Below are positions 23,525 through 32,229 of a DNA stretch of 41,522 nt, in pieces. A program made the position numbers and the translations under genes. The notes below the pieces were generated by a model that was not told the DNA's origin, searched no databases, and saw only the letters and a list, made by a program, of their open reading frames with translations. The DNA comes from Nonomuraea deserti (GTDB lineage: Bacteria; Actinomycetota; Actinomycetes; Streptosporangiales; Streptosporangiaceae). Numbering within the stretch: position 1 is the first letter of the stretch; every line of letters begins with the position of its first letter. The stretch lies in the NCBI RefSeq assembly GCF_004348685.1, contig NZ_SMKO01000078.1, positions 1-41,522 on the forward strand. The letters run 5' to 3'.

Positions 23525-23538
23525 TGGGAGCGCTCCCA
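23525..23538. promoter_or_regulatory. CebR/CelR-type (LacI family) operator
   Basis: TGGGAGCGCTCCCA is a perfect 14-bp palindrome identical to the consensus site of CebR (Streptomyces) and CelR (Thermobifida), LacI-family repressors released by cello-oligosaccharides. It lies 90 bases before the importer's start codon. No LacI-family gene is in the window, so the regulator would act in trans. Confidence 0.88.
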
Positions 23539-23627
23539 TAGGGTGCCGACCCGTTCGAAGCCGCTCATCGGGGTTGCCCAGCAGACGTGCGAACCTTCGC
23601 GCCTGGCGCGGAGGAAGGAGAGAAGAG

Positions 23628-25385
23628 ATGCGTATCCGGGCTCGGATCCTCATCCCGGTCGTGGCGGCGGGCCTGCTGGCCACGGCCTGCACCGGCGGCG
23701 GATCCACGCCGAACCCGCCGGCCTCACAGGCGCAGGGCCGGTCCGGCGCCGCCAGCGCCGACCCCAACCAGCTGCCGCGCAACGAGACCCTGTACACCAC
23801 CGGCACCCAGTGGGGCCCGCCACTCAACTACAACCCCATCCGCGAGTGGGACTCCGCCGTGGGCACCAAGGGCCTGGTGTACGAGACGCTGTTCCACTAC
23901 GACACCAACGCGGCCAAGCTCGTCCCGTGGCTGGCCGAGAGCGGCTCGTGGACCGATGACACCACCTACGAGCTCAAGCTCCGCCAGGGCGTCAAGTGGT
24001 CCGACGGCCAGCCGTTCACCGCCAAGGACGTCGCCTACACCTTCGAGCTCGGCAAGATGGAGACGATCCCGTTCCACAACCTCTGGGACTGGCTGGAGAG
24101 CGTCAAGGCGACCGACGACCAGACCGTGACGTTCACCTTCTCCGAGGCCAACTACCAGCAGTGGGACTACATGCTCTACAGCCGGGCCATCGTCCCCGAG
24201 CACGTCTGGAAGGACCGCTCGGAGAAGGAGGTGCTCGACGGGACCAACGACAACCCGGTCGCCACGGGCGCGTACACGTTCATGAGCAAGGACCAGGACC
24301 GCGTGGTCCTGCAGCGGCGTGACGACTGGTGGGGCAAGACGGCGCTCAGCATGGAGCCCAAGCCCCGCTACATCGTCGACATCGCCACGCCGAGCAACGA
24401 GGTCGCGATGGGCATGCTGCTGCAGAAGGGCCTCGACCTCAGCAACAACTTCCTGCCCGGCGTGGCCAACCTGGTGCAGGGCAACTTCGGCCTGACCACC
24501 TACTACAAGGAACCGCCGTACATGTTGTCGGCCAACACCGCCTGGCTGGTGCCCAACACCACGAAGAAGCCGATGGACGACCCCGCCTTCCGCAAGGCGC
24601 TGGCCTCGTCGATCGACGTCAAGAAGATCGTCGAGAGCGTGTACGGCAACCTCGTCAAGGCATCGAGCCCGACGGGCCTGCTCCCGCAGTGGGACGAGTA
24701 CGTGGACCAGAACGTGGTGTCCGCGTCCGGCTTCGCCTTCGACACGGGCAAGGCGAAGAAACTGCTGGCCGACGCCGGCTACAAGGACGGCGACGGCGAC
24801 GGGTTCGTGGAGAACAAGGACGGCTCCAAGATCAGCCTGACGCTCATCGTGCCGTCGGGCTGGACCGACTGGATGGAGTCGGCCCGGTCGATCGCGACCA
24901 GCGCCAAGGCCGCCGGCATCCAGGTCACGCCCGACTTCCCCGACTTCAACGCTCTGGTGGAGAAGCGCACCGAAGGCGACTTCGACCTGCTCATCAACAA
25001 CGAGCGCCAGCTGTCCAACTCGCCGTACACCTACTACGAGTACATGTTCCAGCTGCCGGTCAGGAAGCAGCAGAACACGGTCAACTTCGCCCGCTACGAG
25101 AACGACAAGGCCTGGGACCTCGTGCAGCAGCTCGACCAGGTCAAGACCGACGACACCGCCGGCATGCAGAAGATCATCTCGCAGCTCCAGCAGATCCATT
25201 TCGACGACATGCCGATCATCCCGCTCTGGTACAACGGCCTGTGGGCGCAGCACAGCACCAGCACGTGGAAGAACTGGCCGGCCGCGGAGGGCAGCGCACC
25301 CAAGACGGGCGCCGTCATGTGGCGCAACTGGTTCGAACTGGGCGGCTTCGAGACGCTCACCCAGCTCCAGCCCGCCGGCTCCTGA
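23628..25385 (+). CDS. ABC importer, family-5 extracellular solute-binding lipoprotein
   Basis: A 585-residue lipoprotein: residues 1-20 are a lipoprotein signal peptide with LLATAC (Cys21 lipidated), then a Ser/Pro/Gly-rich tether, then an SBP_bac_5 (DppA/OppA-like) fold. Landmarks are VYETLFHYD, the core VKWSDGQPFTAKDVAYTF, and RKALASSIDVKKI. Family-5 binders take peptides, nickel or oligosaccharides. The upstream CebR-type operator and the downstream beta-mannosidase remnant point to beta-manno- or cello-oligosaccharides, as for the family-5 systems of Thermotoga. ATG 23628 is chosen because AAGGAG lies directly upstream and the signal peptide starts there. First gene of the operon. Confidence 0.9.
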   Translation: MRIRARILIPVVAAGLLATACTGGGSTPNPPASQAQGRSGAASADPNQLPRNETLYTTGTQWGPPLNYNPIREWDSAVGTKGLVYETLFHYDTNAAKLVPWLAESGSWTDDTTYELKLRQGVKWSDGQPFTAKDVAYTFELGKMETIPFHNLWDWLESVKATDDQTVTFTFSEANYQQWDYMLYSRAIVPEHVWKDRSEKEVLDGTNDNPVATGAYTFMSKDQDRVVLQRRDDWWGKTALSMEPKPRYIVDIATPSNEVAMGMLLQKGLDLSNNFLPGVANLVQGNFGLTTYYKEPPYMLSANTAWLVPNTTKKPMDDPAFRKALASSIDVKKIVESVYGNLVKASSPTGLLPQWDEYVDQNVVSASGFAFDTGKAKKLLADAGYKDGDGDGFVENKDGSKISLTLIVPSGWTDWMESARSIATSAKAAGIQVTPDFPDFNALVEKRTEGDFDLLINNERQLSNSPYTYYEYMFQLPVRKQQNTVNFARYENDKAWDLVQQLDQVKTDDTAGMQKIISQLQQIHFDDMPIIPLWYNGLWAQHSTSTWKNWPAAEGSAPKTGAVMWRNWFELGGFETLTQLQPAGS

Positions 25386-25401
25386 CCTCTGACCGTTCAC
25401 C

Positions 25402-25441
25402 CCTCCGCCCCGCGCGGCTCGGGCCGCCAGGGGCGGAGGGC
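25402..25441 (+). other. Intercistronic stem-loop after the solute-binding protein gene
   Basis: Perfect 11-bp arms CCCTCCGCCCC (25402-25412) and GGGGCGGAGGG (25431-25441), with an inner GCGGC/GCCGC stem and TCGG tetraloop. Between a binding-protein gene and its permease genes such structures usually stabilise the upstream mRNA or partly terminate, giving more binding protein than permease. Confidence 0.7.
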
Positions 25442-25458
25442 CCTCTCGGAGAACACGC

Positions 25459-26454
25459 GTGCGTCGCTACTTCAGCAGGAAACTGCTCATCTACGGATTG
25501 ACCTTCTTCGTCGCCGTCACGGTCAACTGGCTGATCCCGCGCTTCATGCCGGGCGATCCGGTGGCCGGCATGGTGGCGCGGGCGAACGTCGCCCAGCCCG
25601 AGGCCGTCGAGGCGATGCGGGCCTACTACAACGACCTCTTCGGCTTCGACCAGCCGCTCTGGCAGCAGTACGTGAACTTCTGGGGCGCGATGTTCCGGGG
25701 CGACTTCGGGATCAGCATCTGGTTGTTCCCGACCCCGGTCAGCACCGTGATCAACGGGGCGGTGCCGTACACGCTGGGCCTGATCATCCCGTCGGTGCTG
25801 CTGAGCTGGGTGGTGGGCAACCGGTTCGGCGCCTACGCCGCCCGGCGCAAGCTGCTCGACAACACCGTGCTGCCGGTCGGCTACGTGCTGACGGCCATGC
25901 CGTACATGTGGCTGGCGGTGCTGCTGGCCTGGGCGCTCGGCGTGATCGCCGGCCTCTTCCCCGTCGCCGGCGGCTACAGCTTCTCGATGCGGCCCAACTG
26001 GTCGTGGACGTTCGTGCTGGACCTGCTGCACCACTGGACGCTGCCGTTCCTGTCGTTGTTCCTGGTGGCGCTGGGCGGCTGGGCGATCGGCATGCGCAAC
26101 ATGATCATCTATGAGCTGGAGTCCGACTACTCCAACTACCTGTCGGCGCTCGGCGCGCCCGCCCGGCTCATCCGCAGGTACGCCTTCCGCAACGCCGTCC
26201 TGCCCCAGATCACCGGCCTGGCCCTGCAACTGGGCGTGCTCGTGGCGGGAGCGCTCGTCACCGAGATCGTCTTCGCCTACCCGGGCCTGGGCAGCCTGAT
26301 CCTGAAGGCGATCCAGAACCAGGACTTCTTCCTGCTCCAGGGCACGTTCCTGTTCATCGTGCTCGGAGTGCTGATCGCCAACTTCATCATCGACATCGTC
26401 TATGTCGTGGTCGATCCGCGGACCAGGGCGGGAATGGCGGGTGCGCAGGCATGA
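25459..26454 (+). CDS. ABC importer permease 1 (DppB type)
   Basis: A 331-residue inner-membrane subunit with an N-terminal transmembrane helix (RKLLIYGLTFFVAVTVNWLIPRFMPGDPV, the PGDP motif typical of DppB) and five more spans. The EAA loop that contacts the ATPase is near residues 220-250 (NYLSALGAPARLIRRYAFRNAVLP). C-terminal FIIDIVYVVVDPRTR is characteristic. GTG start. It overlaps the next permease by four bases. Confidence 0.93.
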   Translation: MRRYFSRKLLIYGLTFFVAVTVNWLIPRFMPGDPVAGMVARANVAQPEAVEAMRAYYNDLFGFDQPLWQQYVNFWGAMFRGDFGISIWLFPTPVSTVINGAVPYTLGLIIPSVLLSWVVGNRFGAYAARRKLLDNTVLPVGYVLTAMPYMWLAVLLAWALGVIAGLFPVAGGYSFSMRPNWSWTFVLDLLHHWTLPFLSLFLVALGGWAIGMRNMIIYELESDYSNYLSALGAPARLIRRYAFRNAVLPQITGLALQLGVLVAGALVTEIVFAYPGLGSLILKAIQNQDFFLLQGTFLFIVLGVLIANFIIDIVYVVVDPRTRAGMAGAQA

Positions 26455-27335
26455 CGACACTCCAGGAGACCGAGCCGCGCGAGCGGGAGGGGGTGCGCCG
26501 CGAGGCGCTCCACTTCGCCGTGCGCAACGGCAAGCTGATGGCCGGGTTCGGCATCGTGGTCGTGCTGCTCGTGCTGGGCCTGGTCGGGCCGCTGCTGGCC
26601 GGTGGCACGCCCAACGATTACGGCACCCGACCCATGAGCCCGCCGTCGGCCGAGCACTGGCTCGGCACCACCACGTTCGGCCAGGACATCTTCCTCCAGT
26701 TCGTGCACGGCCTGCGCGCCACCTTCCTCGTGGGCGTCATCGGCGGCGGCATCGCGGCGGTCATCGGCATGCTCGTGGGATTCGTGGCCGGCTACCGGGG
26801 CGGCGCGGTCGACGAGGTGCTCAACATGCTGACGAACGTCATCCTCGTCATCCCCACGCTGGCCGTGCTGCTGATCATCAACGCCTACCTCGGCATCCGG
26901 AGCGTGGCGGTGCAGGGCCTGTTCATCGGCCTGACGCAGTGGCCGTGGGCGGCGCGGGCGATCAGGGCGCAGACGTTCTCGCTGCGTACCCGGGAGTTCG
27001 TGGACCTGGCGCGGATGAGCGGATCGGGCACCTGGCGGATCATCTCCAGGGAGATCGCGCCGAACATGAGCTCCTACCTGTTCATGACGTTCATCCTGCT
27101 GTTCGGCGGCGCGATCCTCATCGCCTCCTCGCTCGACTTCATCGGCCTCGGCCCGACCGAGGGCGTCTCGCTCGGCCTGATGTTGCAGAACGCCAACCAG
27201 TGGAGCGCGCTCCAGCTCGGCATGTGGTGGTGGTTCGTGCCGCCGGGAGCCGGCATCACGGCGATCGTGGGCGCCCTGTACGTCGCCAACGTCGGGCTGG
27301 ACGAGGTCTTCAACCCGAAACTGAGGGAGACATGA
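26451..27335 (+). CDS. ABC importer permease 2 (DppC type)
   Basis: A 294-residue inner-membrane subunit with a cytoplasmic N-terminus, six transmembrane spans, the periplasmic HWLGTTTFGQDIF motif typical of DppC proteins, and the EAA loop REFVDLARMSGSGTWRIISREIAPN. Partner of the preceding permease. ATG overlaps the previous stop (ATGA), and its own stop overlaps the start of the ATPase gene, so the operon is tightly coupled. Confidence 0.93.
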   Translation: MTTLQETEPREREGVRREALHFAVRNGKLMAGFGIVVVLLVLGLVGPLLAGGTPNDYGTRPMSPPSAEHWLGTTTFGQDIFLQFVHGLRATFLVGVIGGGIAAVIGMLVGFVAGYRGGAVDEVLNMLTNVILVIPTLAVLLIINAYLGIRSVAVQGLFIGLTQWPWAARAIRAQTFSLRTREFVDLARMSGSGTWRIISREIAPNMSSYLFMTFILLFGGAILIASSLDFIGLGPTEGVSLGLMLQNANQWSALQLGMWWWFVPPGAGITAIVGALYVANVGLDEVFNPKLRET

Positions 27336-28273
27336 GCCTGCAGGTCAGCGAGCTGAGGGTGTACTACAGGACGCTCAAGGGCGAGGTGCGCGCGCTCGAC
27401 GGCATGACCTTCGAGCTCGGCGACGGCGAGATCCTCGGCCTGGTCGGCGAGTCCGGCTGCGGCAAGAGCACCCTGGGCAAGAGCCTCATCCGCATGGACG
27501 GCCGCATGCGCCACGTCGGCGGCACGGTCGTGCTCGACGGCCAGGAGCTGCCGATCGGCGACGACCGCGCGATGAACGACTTCCGCTTCCGCGAGGTCTC
27601 CCTCATCCCGCAGTACGCCATGAGCGCGCTCAACCCGACCCGCAAGCTGCGCAAGATGGTCACCGAACTGCTCAGGTCCAGGGGCTCGGCGGTGGACACC
27701 GCCGAGCTGGAGCGCCGGATGGACCAGGTCGGCCTGCCCCGCGAGGTGCTCGACCGCTACCCGATCGAGCTGTCGGGCGGCATGAAGCAGCGCATGGTGA
27801 TGGTGATCTCCACGCTGCTCGACCCGTCGCTGCTGATCGCCGACGAGGTCACCTCGGCGCTCGACGTCTCCACGCAGAAGGCCGTCGCCCGCGCCCTGCT
27901 GGGCTTCCGCGAGAGCGGCTACGTCAAGAGCATGATCTTCGTCACGCACGACATCGCGCTCACCCACCACATCGCCGACACGATCATGGTCATGTACGCG
28001 GGCAGGCTCGCGGAGAAGGCGCCGGCCGACGTGATCGTCAAGGCGCCCCGCCACCCGTACACGAAGCTGCTGCTCGACTCCCTGCCCGAGGTCGGCGTGC
28101 GGTACGCCGACCGCCGGCTCGAGGGCATCCCCGGAAGCCCGCCCTCGCTGCTCGACCCGCCCACCGGCTGCCGCTTCCGCGCCCGCTGCCCGATCGCGGG
28201 AGACGAGTGCGCGCAGGACCCGCCGGTGGCCGAGCTCGCCCCCGACCACCACGTCGCTTGCTGGAAGGCCTGA
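27332..28273 (+). CDS. ABC importer ATPase 1 (DppD type)
   Basis: A 313-residue ATPase with Walker A GESGCGKST, Q-loop (IPQYAMSALNP), signature ELSGGMKQR, Walker B LLIADEVTSALD, and the H-loop THD. The C-terminal oligopeptide/dipeptide extension (after about residue 235) ends with the Cys-bearing CRFRARCPIAGDEC and HHVACW segments typical of Dpp/Opp ATPases, which in some members hold an iron-sulphur cluster. ATG at 27332; the start of the second ATPase overlaps its stop (TGATG). Confidence 0.94.
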   Translation: MSLQVSELRVYYRTLKGEVRALDGMTFELGDGEILGLVGESGCGKSTLGKSLIRMDGRMRHVGGTVVLDGQELPIGDDRAMNDFRFREVSLIPQYAMSALNPTRKLRKMVTELLRSRGSAVDTAELERRMDQVGLPREVLDRYPIELSGGMKQRMVMVISTLLDPSLLIADEVTSALDVSTQKAVARALLGFRESGYVKSMIFVTHDIALTHHIADTIMVMYAGRLAEKAPADVIVKAPRHPYTKLLLDSLPEVGVRYADRRLEGIPGSPPSLLDPPTGCRFRARCPIAGDECAQDPPVAELAPDHHVACWKA

Positions 28274-29151
28274 TGCTCAGACTCGACGACGTCACCAAGG
28301 AATTCAGGATCGGCGCCTTCGGCGGCAAGAGCGTCACGGCCGTGCGGGAGGTGAGCTTCGAGGTCGTCCCCGGCGAGGTCGTCTCGCTGATCGGGGAGAG
28401 CGGCAGCGGCAAGAGCACGATCGGCCGGATGATCCTCGGCCTGAACCCGGTCACCCGCGGCTCGATCACCTTCGACGGGCGGCCCGTCCGGGCGGGCAAG
28501 GAGTACTACCGCCACATCCAGGGCATCTTCCAGGACCCGTTCAGCTCGTTCAACCCGGTGTTCAAGGCCGACCGCGTGTACAACATGATCAAGGAGGCGT
28601 ACTACCCGGCCGTCCCCCGGGCCGAGTGGGCGGAGCGCGTCGAGGCGGCGCTGCGGGACGTGCGGCTCAACCCCGGCCAGGTGCTCGGCAAATACCCCCA
28701 CCAGCTCAGCGGCGGCCAGCTGCAGCGCCTGCTCATCGCCCGCGCGCTGCTGCTGGACATCAAGCTGCTGGTCGCCGACGAGATCACCAGCATGCTCGAC
28801 GCCTCCACCCGCATCGACGTGCTCAACCTGCTGGCCGAGCTGAAGGCCAGAGGACTGGGCGTGCTCTACATCACGCACGACCTGTCGCTCGGCACCTACC
28901 TGGCCGAGCGGACCGTGGTGCTGCGCCGGGGGAGCGTGGTGGAGATGGGGCTGACCGGCCGCGTCTTCGGGGACCCGCTGCACCCGTACACGCGCGAGCT
29001 GCTGTCGGCCGTGCCGCGCATGAACCAGGCCTGGGACGACGCCACGCCCGTGGACTCCTGCGTCCACCACGAGCGCGGGGCCTCCGGCGCCCTGATCGAG
29101 GCCGAGCCGGGGCACTTCGTGGCGTGCGCCCGGCTGGACACCTGCCCTTAG
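28273..29151 (+). CDS. ABC importer ATPase 2 (DppF type)
   Basis: A 292-residue ATPase pairing with the DppD-type subunit. Walker A GESGSGKST, Q-loop IFQDPFSSFNP, signature QLSGGQLQR, Walker B LLVADEITSMLD, H-loop THD. The C-terminal extension is short and has VDSCVHHERG and FVACARLDTCP, keeping three cysteines. The last intact gene of the operon; the beta-mannosidase remnant starts 9 bases later. Confidence 0.93.
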   Translation: MLRLDDVTKEFRIGAFGGKSVTAVREVSFEVVPGEVVSLIGESGSGKSTIGRMILGLNPVTRGSITFDGRPVRAGKEYYRHIQGIFQDPFSSFNPVFKADRVYNMIKEAYYPAVPRAEWAERVEAALRDVRLNPGQVLGKYPHQLSGGQLQRLLIARALLLDIKLLVADEITSMLDASTRIDVLNLLAELKARGLGVLYITHDLSLGTYLAERTVVLRRGSVVEMGLTGRVFGDPLHPYTRELLSAVPRMNQAWDDATPVDSCVHHERGASGALIEAEPGHFVACARLDTCP

Positions 29152-29160
29152 GAGACGCCT

Positions 29161-31113
29161 GTGAGTTCGTACCGTCCGCTGCACGACGGCTGGACCCTGT
29201 CGGCCGTCCCGGGGGGACCGGCGGACGTGCCAGCCCCGGCGATCGCCACGGTGGCGGCGACCGTGCCCGGGTGCGTGCACACCGACCTGCTCGCCGCCGG
29301 CCTCATCGACGACCCCTACCTCGACGACAACGAGCGGCGGCCGGCCTGGATCGGCCGTACGGCCTGGGCCTACCGGACCTCCTTCGCCTGATCGCCGGAC
29401 GAGCACGAGCGCACCGACCTGGTGTGCGAGGGCCTCGACACGGTCGCCGCCGTCGAGCTCAACGGGGTACGGGTGGGCGCCACGGCCAACGAGCACCGCT
29501 CCTACCGCTTCCCGGTGCGCCACCTGCTGCGCGCGGGCGAGAACACCCTCACCGTCCGCTTCGGCTCGGCCTACGACTACGCCGAGGAGCACAGGGCGGC
29601 GCTCGGCGCGCGGCCCGCCTCGTACGCCGAGCCGTACCCGTTCATCAGGAAGGCCGCCTGCAACTTCGGCTGGGACTGGGGGCCGACCGTGGTCACCGCC
29701 GGGATCAGCCGCCCGATCGGGCTGGAGAGCTGGAGCGGCGCCCGCCTCGCCGAGGTGCGCCCGATCGCGCACGCCGACGGCCGCGTGGAGGTGCACGTAC
29801 GGGTCGAGCGGGTCACCGAGGCGCCGGTCACCGTGACCGCCGAGGCCGCCGGGGTGACCGCCGGGCAGCGGGTCGGCGGGCGCGCGGCCGTGCTCGCGCT
29901 GCGGGTGCCCGACCCCGAGCCGTGGTGGCCCCGGGGGTACGGCGAGCAGCCCCTCTACGACCTGACCGTGCGCCTCGGCGAGCAGGAGTGGCGCGGCCGG
30001 GTCGGTTTCCGCTCGGTCGAGCTGGACCGGGAGGCGTTCAGGCTCCGGGTGCACGGGGTGCCGGTCTTCGTCAAGGGCGTCAACTGGATCCCCGACGACT
30101 GCTTCGCTCCCCGGATCACCGGTGATCGGCTGGCCGAGCGGTTCGGGCAGGCCACCGCCGGCGGCACGATCCACATCTGGGACGTGTGGAACCGCGCGGA
30201 CTACACCCGCTACGCCGCCTACCGGCCCCGCTTCGTGGCCGAGTTCGGGTTCCAGGGGCCGCCGGCGTACGCCACGCTGCGCCGCGCCTCCTCCGACGAG
30301 CCGCTGACGCCGGACTCCTCGCACCAGAAGGCCGTCGACGGGCAGGGCAAGCTGCTGCGCGGGCTGGGCGAGCACCTGCCGGCGCCGGAGACGTTCGACG
30401 ACTGGCACTACCTGACCCAGCTCAACCAGGCGCGGGCCGTGGCGTTCGGGATCGAGCGCTTCCGCGCCCTCATGCCGTACTGCATGGGGACGATCGTCTG
30501 GCAGCTCAACGACTGCTGGCCGGTCACGTCCTGGCCGGCGGTCGACGGCGACGGGCGGCTCAAACCGCTCTGGTACGCGCTGCGCCGCGCCTACGCCGAC
30601 CGGCTGCTCAGCGTCCAGGACGGGGCGCTGGCCGTGGTGAACGACACCGGCGAGCCGTGGTCGGGCCAGCTGCGCCTCGTCCGGCGGTCCCTGGCCGGCG
30701 AGCCGCTGGCCAGGGAGGTCGTGCCCGTGCGGGCGGCGCCGAGGTCGGTGCTCAGGGTGGCGTTGCCGGGCTCCGTCGCGACCCCCGGCGATCCGGCGCG
30801 CGAGCTGCTCACGGCCGCGCTGGACACGGTCCGCACGGTCGGCTGCTACGCCGAGGACACCGCCGTGGCGTTCCCCGAGGCCGCCTACGACGCCCGCGCG
30901 GAACGCGTGCCCGGGGCACCGGGTGACCGTCACCGCCGCAAGCGTGCTGCGCGAGCTGACGCTCTTCCCCGACAGGCTCGACCCCGGAGCGGTCGTGGAC
31001 GACCAGCTCGTCACGCTCCTGCCGGGGGAGAGCGTGGTCTTCCACGTCACCACGGACGGGAGCTGGACACCGGCGCGCTGACCCGGTTCCCCGTGCTGCG
31101 CTGCGTCAACGAG
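29161..31113 (+). pseudogene. GH2 beta-mannosidase, inactivated by several mutations
   Basis: Homology to GH2 beta-mannosidases is clear from the N-terminus (YRPLHDGWTLSAVPG, VPGCVHTDLL) on. Four lesions are visible. Codon 77, expected Trp in TSFAW, is TGA (29389-29391) with homology continuing in the same frame. After GVNWIPDDCFAPRITG and a few more residues (about 30150) the sequence jumps to GGTIHIWDVWNRADYTRY; roughly 200 residues are missing, including the segment with the acid/base Glu (WNGNNE in the family). Near 30900 the frame shifts (VTVTAASVLRELTLFPD continues in another frame), and near 31059 it shifts back (LDTGALTRFPVLRCVNE). The nucleophile strand VAEFGFQG remains. An intact family member is over 800 residues. 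The end coordinate is approximate. Confidence 0.9.
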
Positions 31114-31133
31114 CCCGCGCCGGGCGGCATGCC

Positions 31134-32075
31134 TCAGTGCTCGTTGCCGGCACGCAGCCAGGTGATGTAGTCGGCGGCGGCGCGCTCGGTGTCGTAGGCG
31201 GGCCGGTAGCCGGTGTCCTGCCGGAGACGGGTGATGTCGAGGTGGGTCTGCTGCCCGGTCCCGCCTGTGGGCAGGTCGATCCTGGCGTCGGGGACGACCT
31301 TCTTGATCGCGGCGATGACCTCGGCGTTGGACGTCGCGCGGCCGGACGCGACGTTGTAGGTGCGGTGGCCGAGCCGGTCCGCCAGCTGGAGGAGCGCGAT
31401 GGCCCGGCCCGTGTCCTTCACGTAGCACAAGTCGATCGAGTCCTCCGCGCGCGGGGGCGCGGCGAGAGTCGACAGGTCCGGTACGGTTCCGCGGGCGGCG
31501 GCATGGACGAGCTCGGGAGCGGCGAAGAACAGCGCGCCGTGGGGGTCGCGCGGTCCCCAGGTGGCCGAGACGCGGTAGTTGACGACTTCGATGCCGGTGG
31601 CGCCGGCCAGGTGCTCGTTGAGGAGCTCACCGATCTTCTTGAAGGTCGGGATCAGGTGGGGCGACGTCATGGGCAGGGGCATGTCCTCATGGAGCGCGCC
31701 GGTCAGGCCGGAGTAGACGCCGATCGTGCTCGCGACGCCCACGCGTCTCACCCCCCAGTCCTGGGCGGCCTGTATGACGTTGAGCAGGCCGCCCAGCGCC
31801 CTACGCGTGGCGTCGACGGGCTGATCGGAGCCGGGCGGCCAGGGCATGGACCCCGCGAGGTGCACGATGCCGGTGATCTTGTGGCGTTCGCCGACGTCGA
31901 GCAGGGCCGGCAGGTCCGTGATGTCGGCCTGCTCCACCGCCACCTGTGCGCCGGCGAGGTAGGCCGGCGCCTCGACCTTCCTGCGCTGGACCAGGACGCA
32001 TTCCTCGCCCAGGTCGAGGAGTGCCTGGACGGTGTGGGACCCGATGAAACCAAGACCGCCGGTGACCAGAATCAT
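31134..32075 (-). CDS. NAD-dependent epimerase/dehydratase (extended SDR)
   Basis: A 313-residue protein with the Rossmann motif TGGLGFIGS (5-13), a VHLAGSMPW strand and VASTIGVYSG. The extended-SDR catalytic YxxxK is not evident: where a Tyr is expected four residues before the Lys of the TFKKIGE helix there is an Ile, so activity may differ from classical epimerases. YVKDTGRAIALLQ and YNVASGRATSNAEV are typical of nucleotide-sugar or steroid-type SDRs. Substrate unknown. ATG 32075 is preceded by CAGGAG eight bases upstream; longer in-frame starts would run into the promoter. It is transcribed from a consensus promoter about 100 bases upstream. Confidence 0.85.
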   Translation of the reverse strand: MILVTGGLGFIGSHTVQALLDLGEECVLVQRRKVEAPAYLAGAQVAVEQADITDLPALLDVGERHKITGIVHLAGSMPWPPGSDQPVDATRRALGGLLNVIQAAQDWGVRRVGVASTIGVYSGLTGALHEDMPLPMTSPHLIPTFKKIGELLNEHLAGATGIEVVNYRVSATWGPRDPHGALFFAAPELVHAAARGTVPDLSTLAAPPRAEDSIDLCYVKDTGRAIALLQLADRLGHRTYNVASGRATSNAEVIAAIKKVVPDARIDLPTGGTGQQTHLDITRLRQDTGYRPAYDTERAAADYITWLRAGNEH

Positions 32076-32165
32076 GCCGAAACTCCTGTCTGGACTGTGT
32101 CCATGGCCGCCGCTGCTCATGTGGTGGTGGCGGGCGAACGCCCGCCGCGGCGGGCTCCGCATTAA

Positions 32166-32213
32166 ACGGAGCGTTGTTCCGAAAACGATACGGAGCAGTG
32201 TTCCGTTTGTCAA
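32166..32213 (-). promoter_or_regulatory. Consensus promoter with two repeated dyads (TetR-type operator candidate)
   Basis: On the minus strand TTGACA (32213-32208), 17 bases, TATCGT (32190-32185): a near-perfect sigma-70-type promoter for the SDR gene. Two 17-bp dyads, written on the plus strand as ACGGAGCAGTGTTCCGT (32190-32206) and ACGGAGCGTTGTTCCGA (32166-32182), start 24 bp apart. The first fills the spacer and the second lies directly downstream of the -10. This geometry fits a repressor, most like a TetR-family one. No TetR gene is in the window. Confidence 0.75.
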
Positions 32214-32229
32214 CGGCCGGCGGGGCCGG

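Larger units (their letters stand above)
23122..23627. other. 506-base regulatory region between CAP gene and ABC importer operon
   Basis: No convincing gene; short open frames here lack codon bias. It holds the promoter of the CAP gene (near 23150-23210, on the minus strand, with ATCGAT/ATCGAA-type repeats), a plus-strand promoter (23396-23425), a half-site TGGGAGCG (23354-23361), the perfect LacI-type operator (23525-23538) and the SD AAGGAG before the importer gene. Confidence 0.6.

Noticed and set aside
23353..23541. 62-codon plus-strand frame before the importer operon
   Set aside because: No codon bias, no ribosome binding site, and it overlaps the promoter and operator.
29389..29391. 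In-frame TGA as a selenocysteine codon
   Set aside because: The position is Trp in relatives (TGG to TGA), no SECIS-like hairpin is apparent, and the gene has other inactivating lesions.
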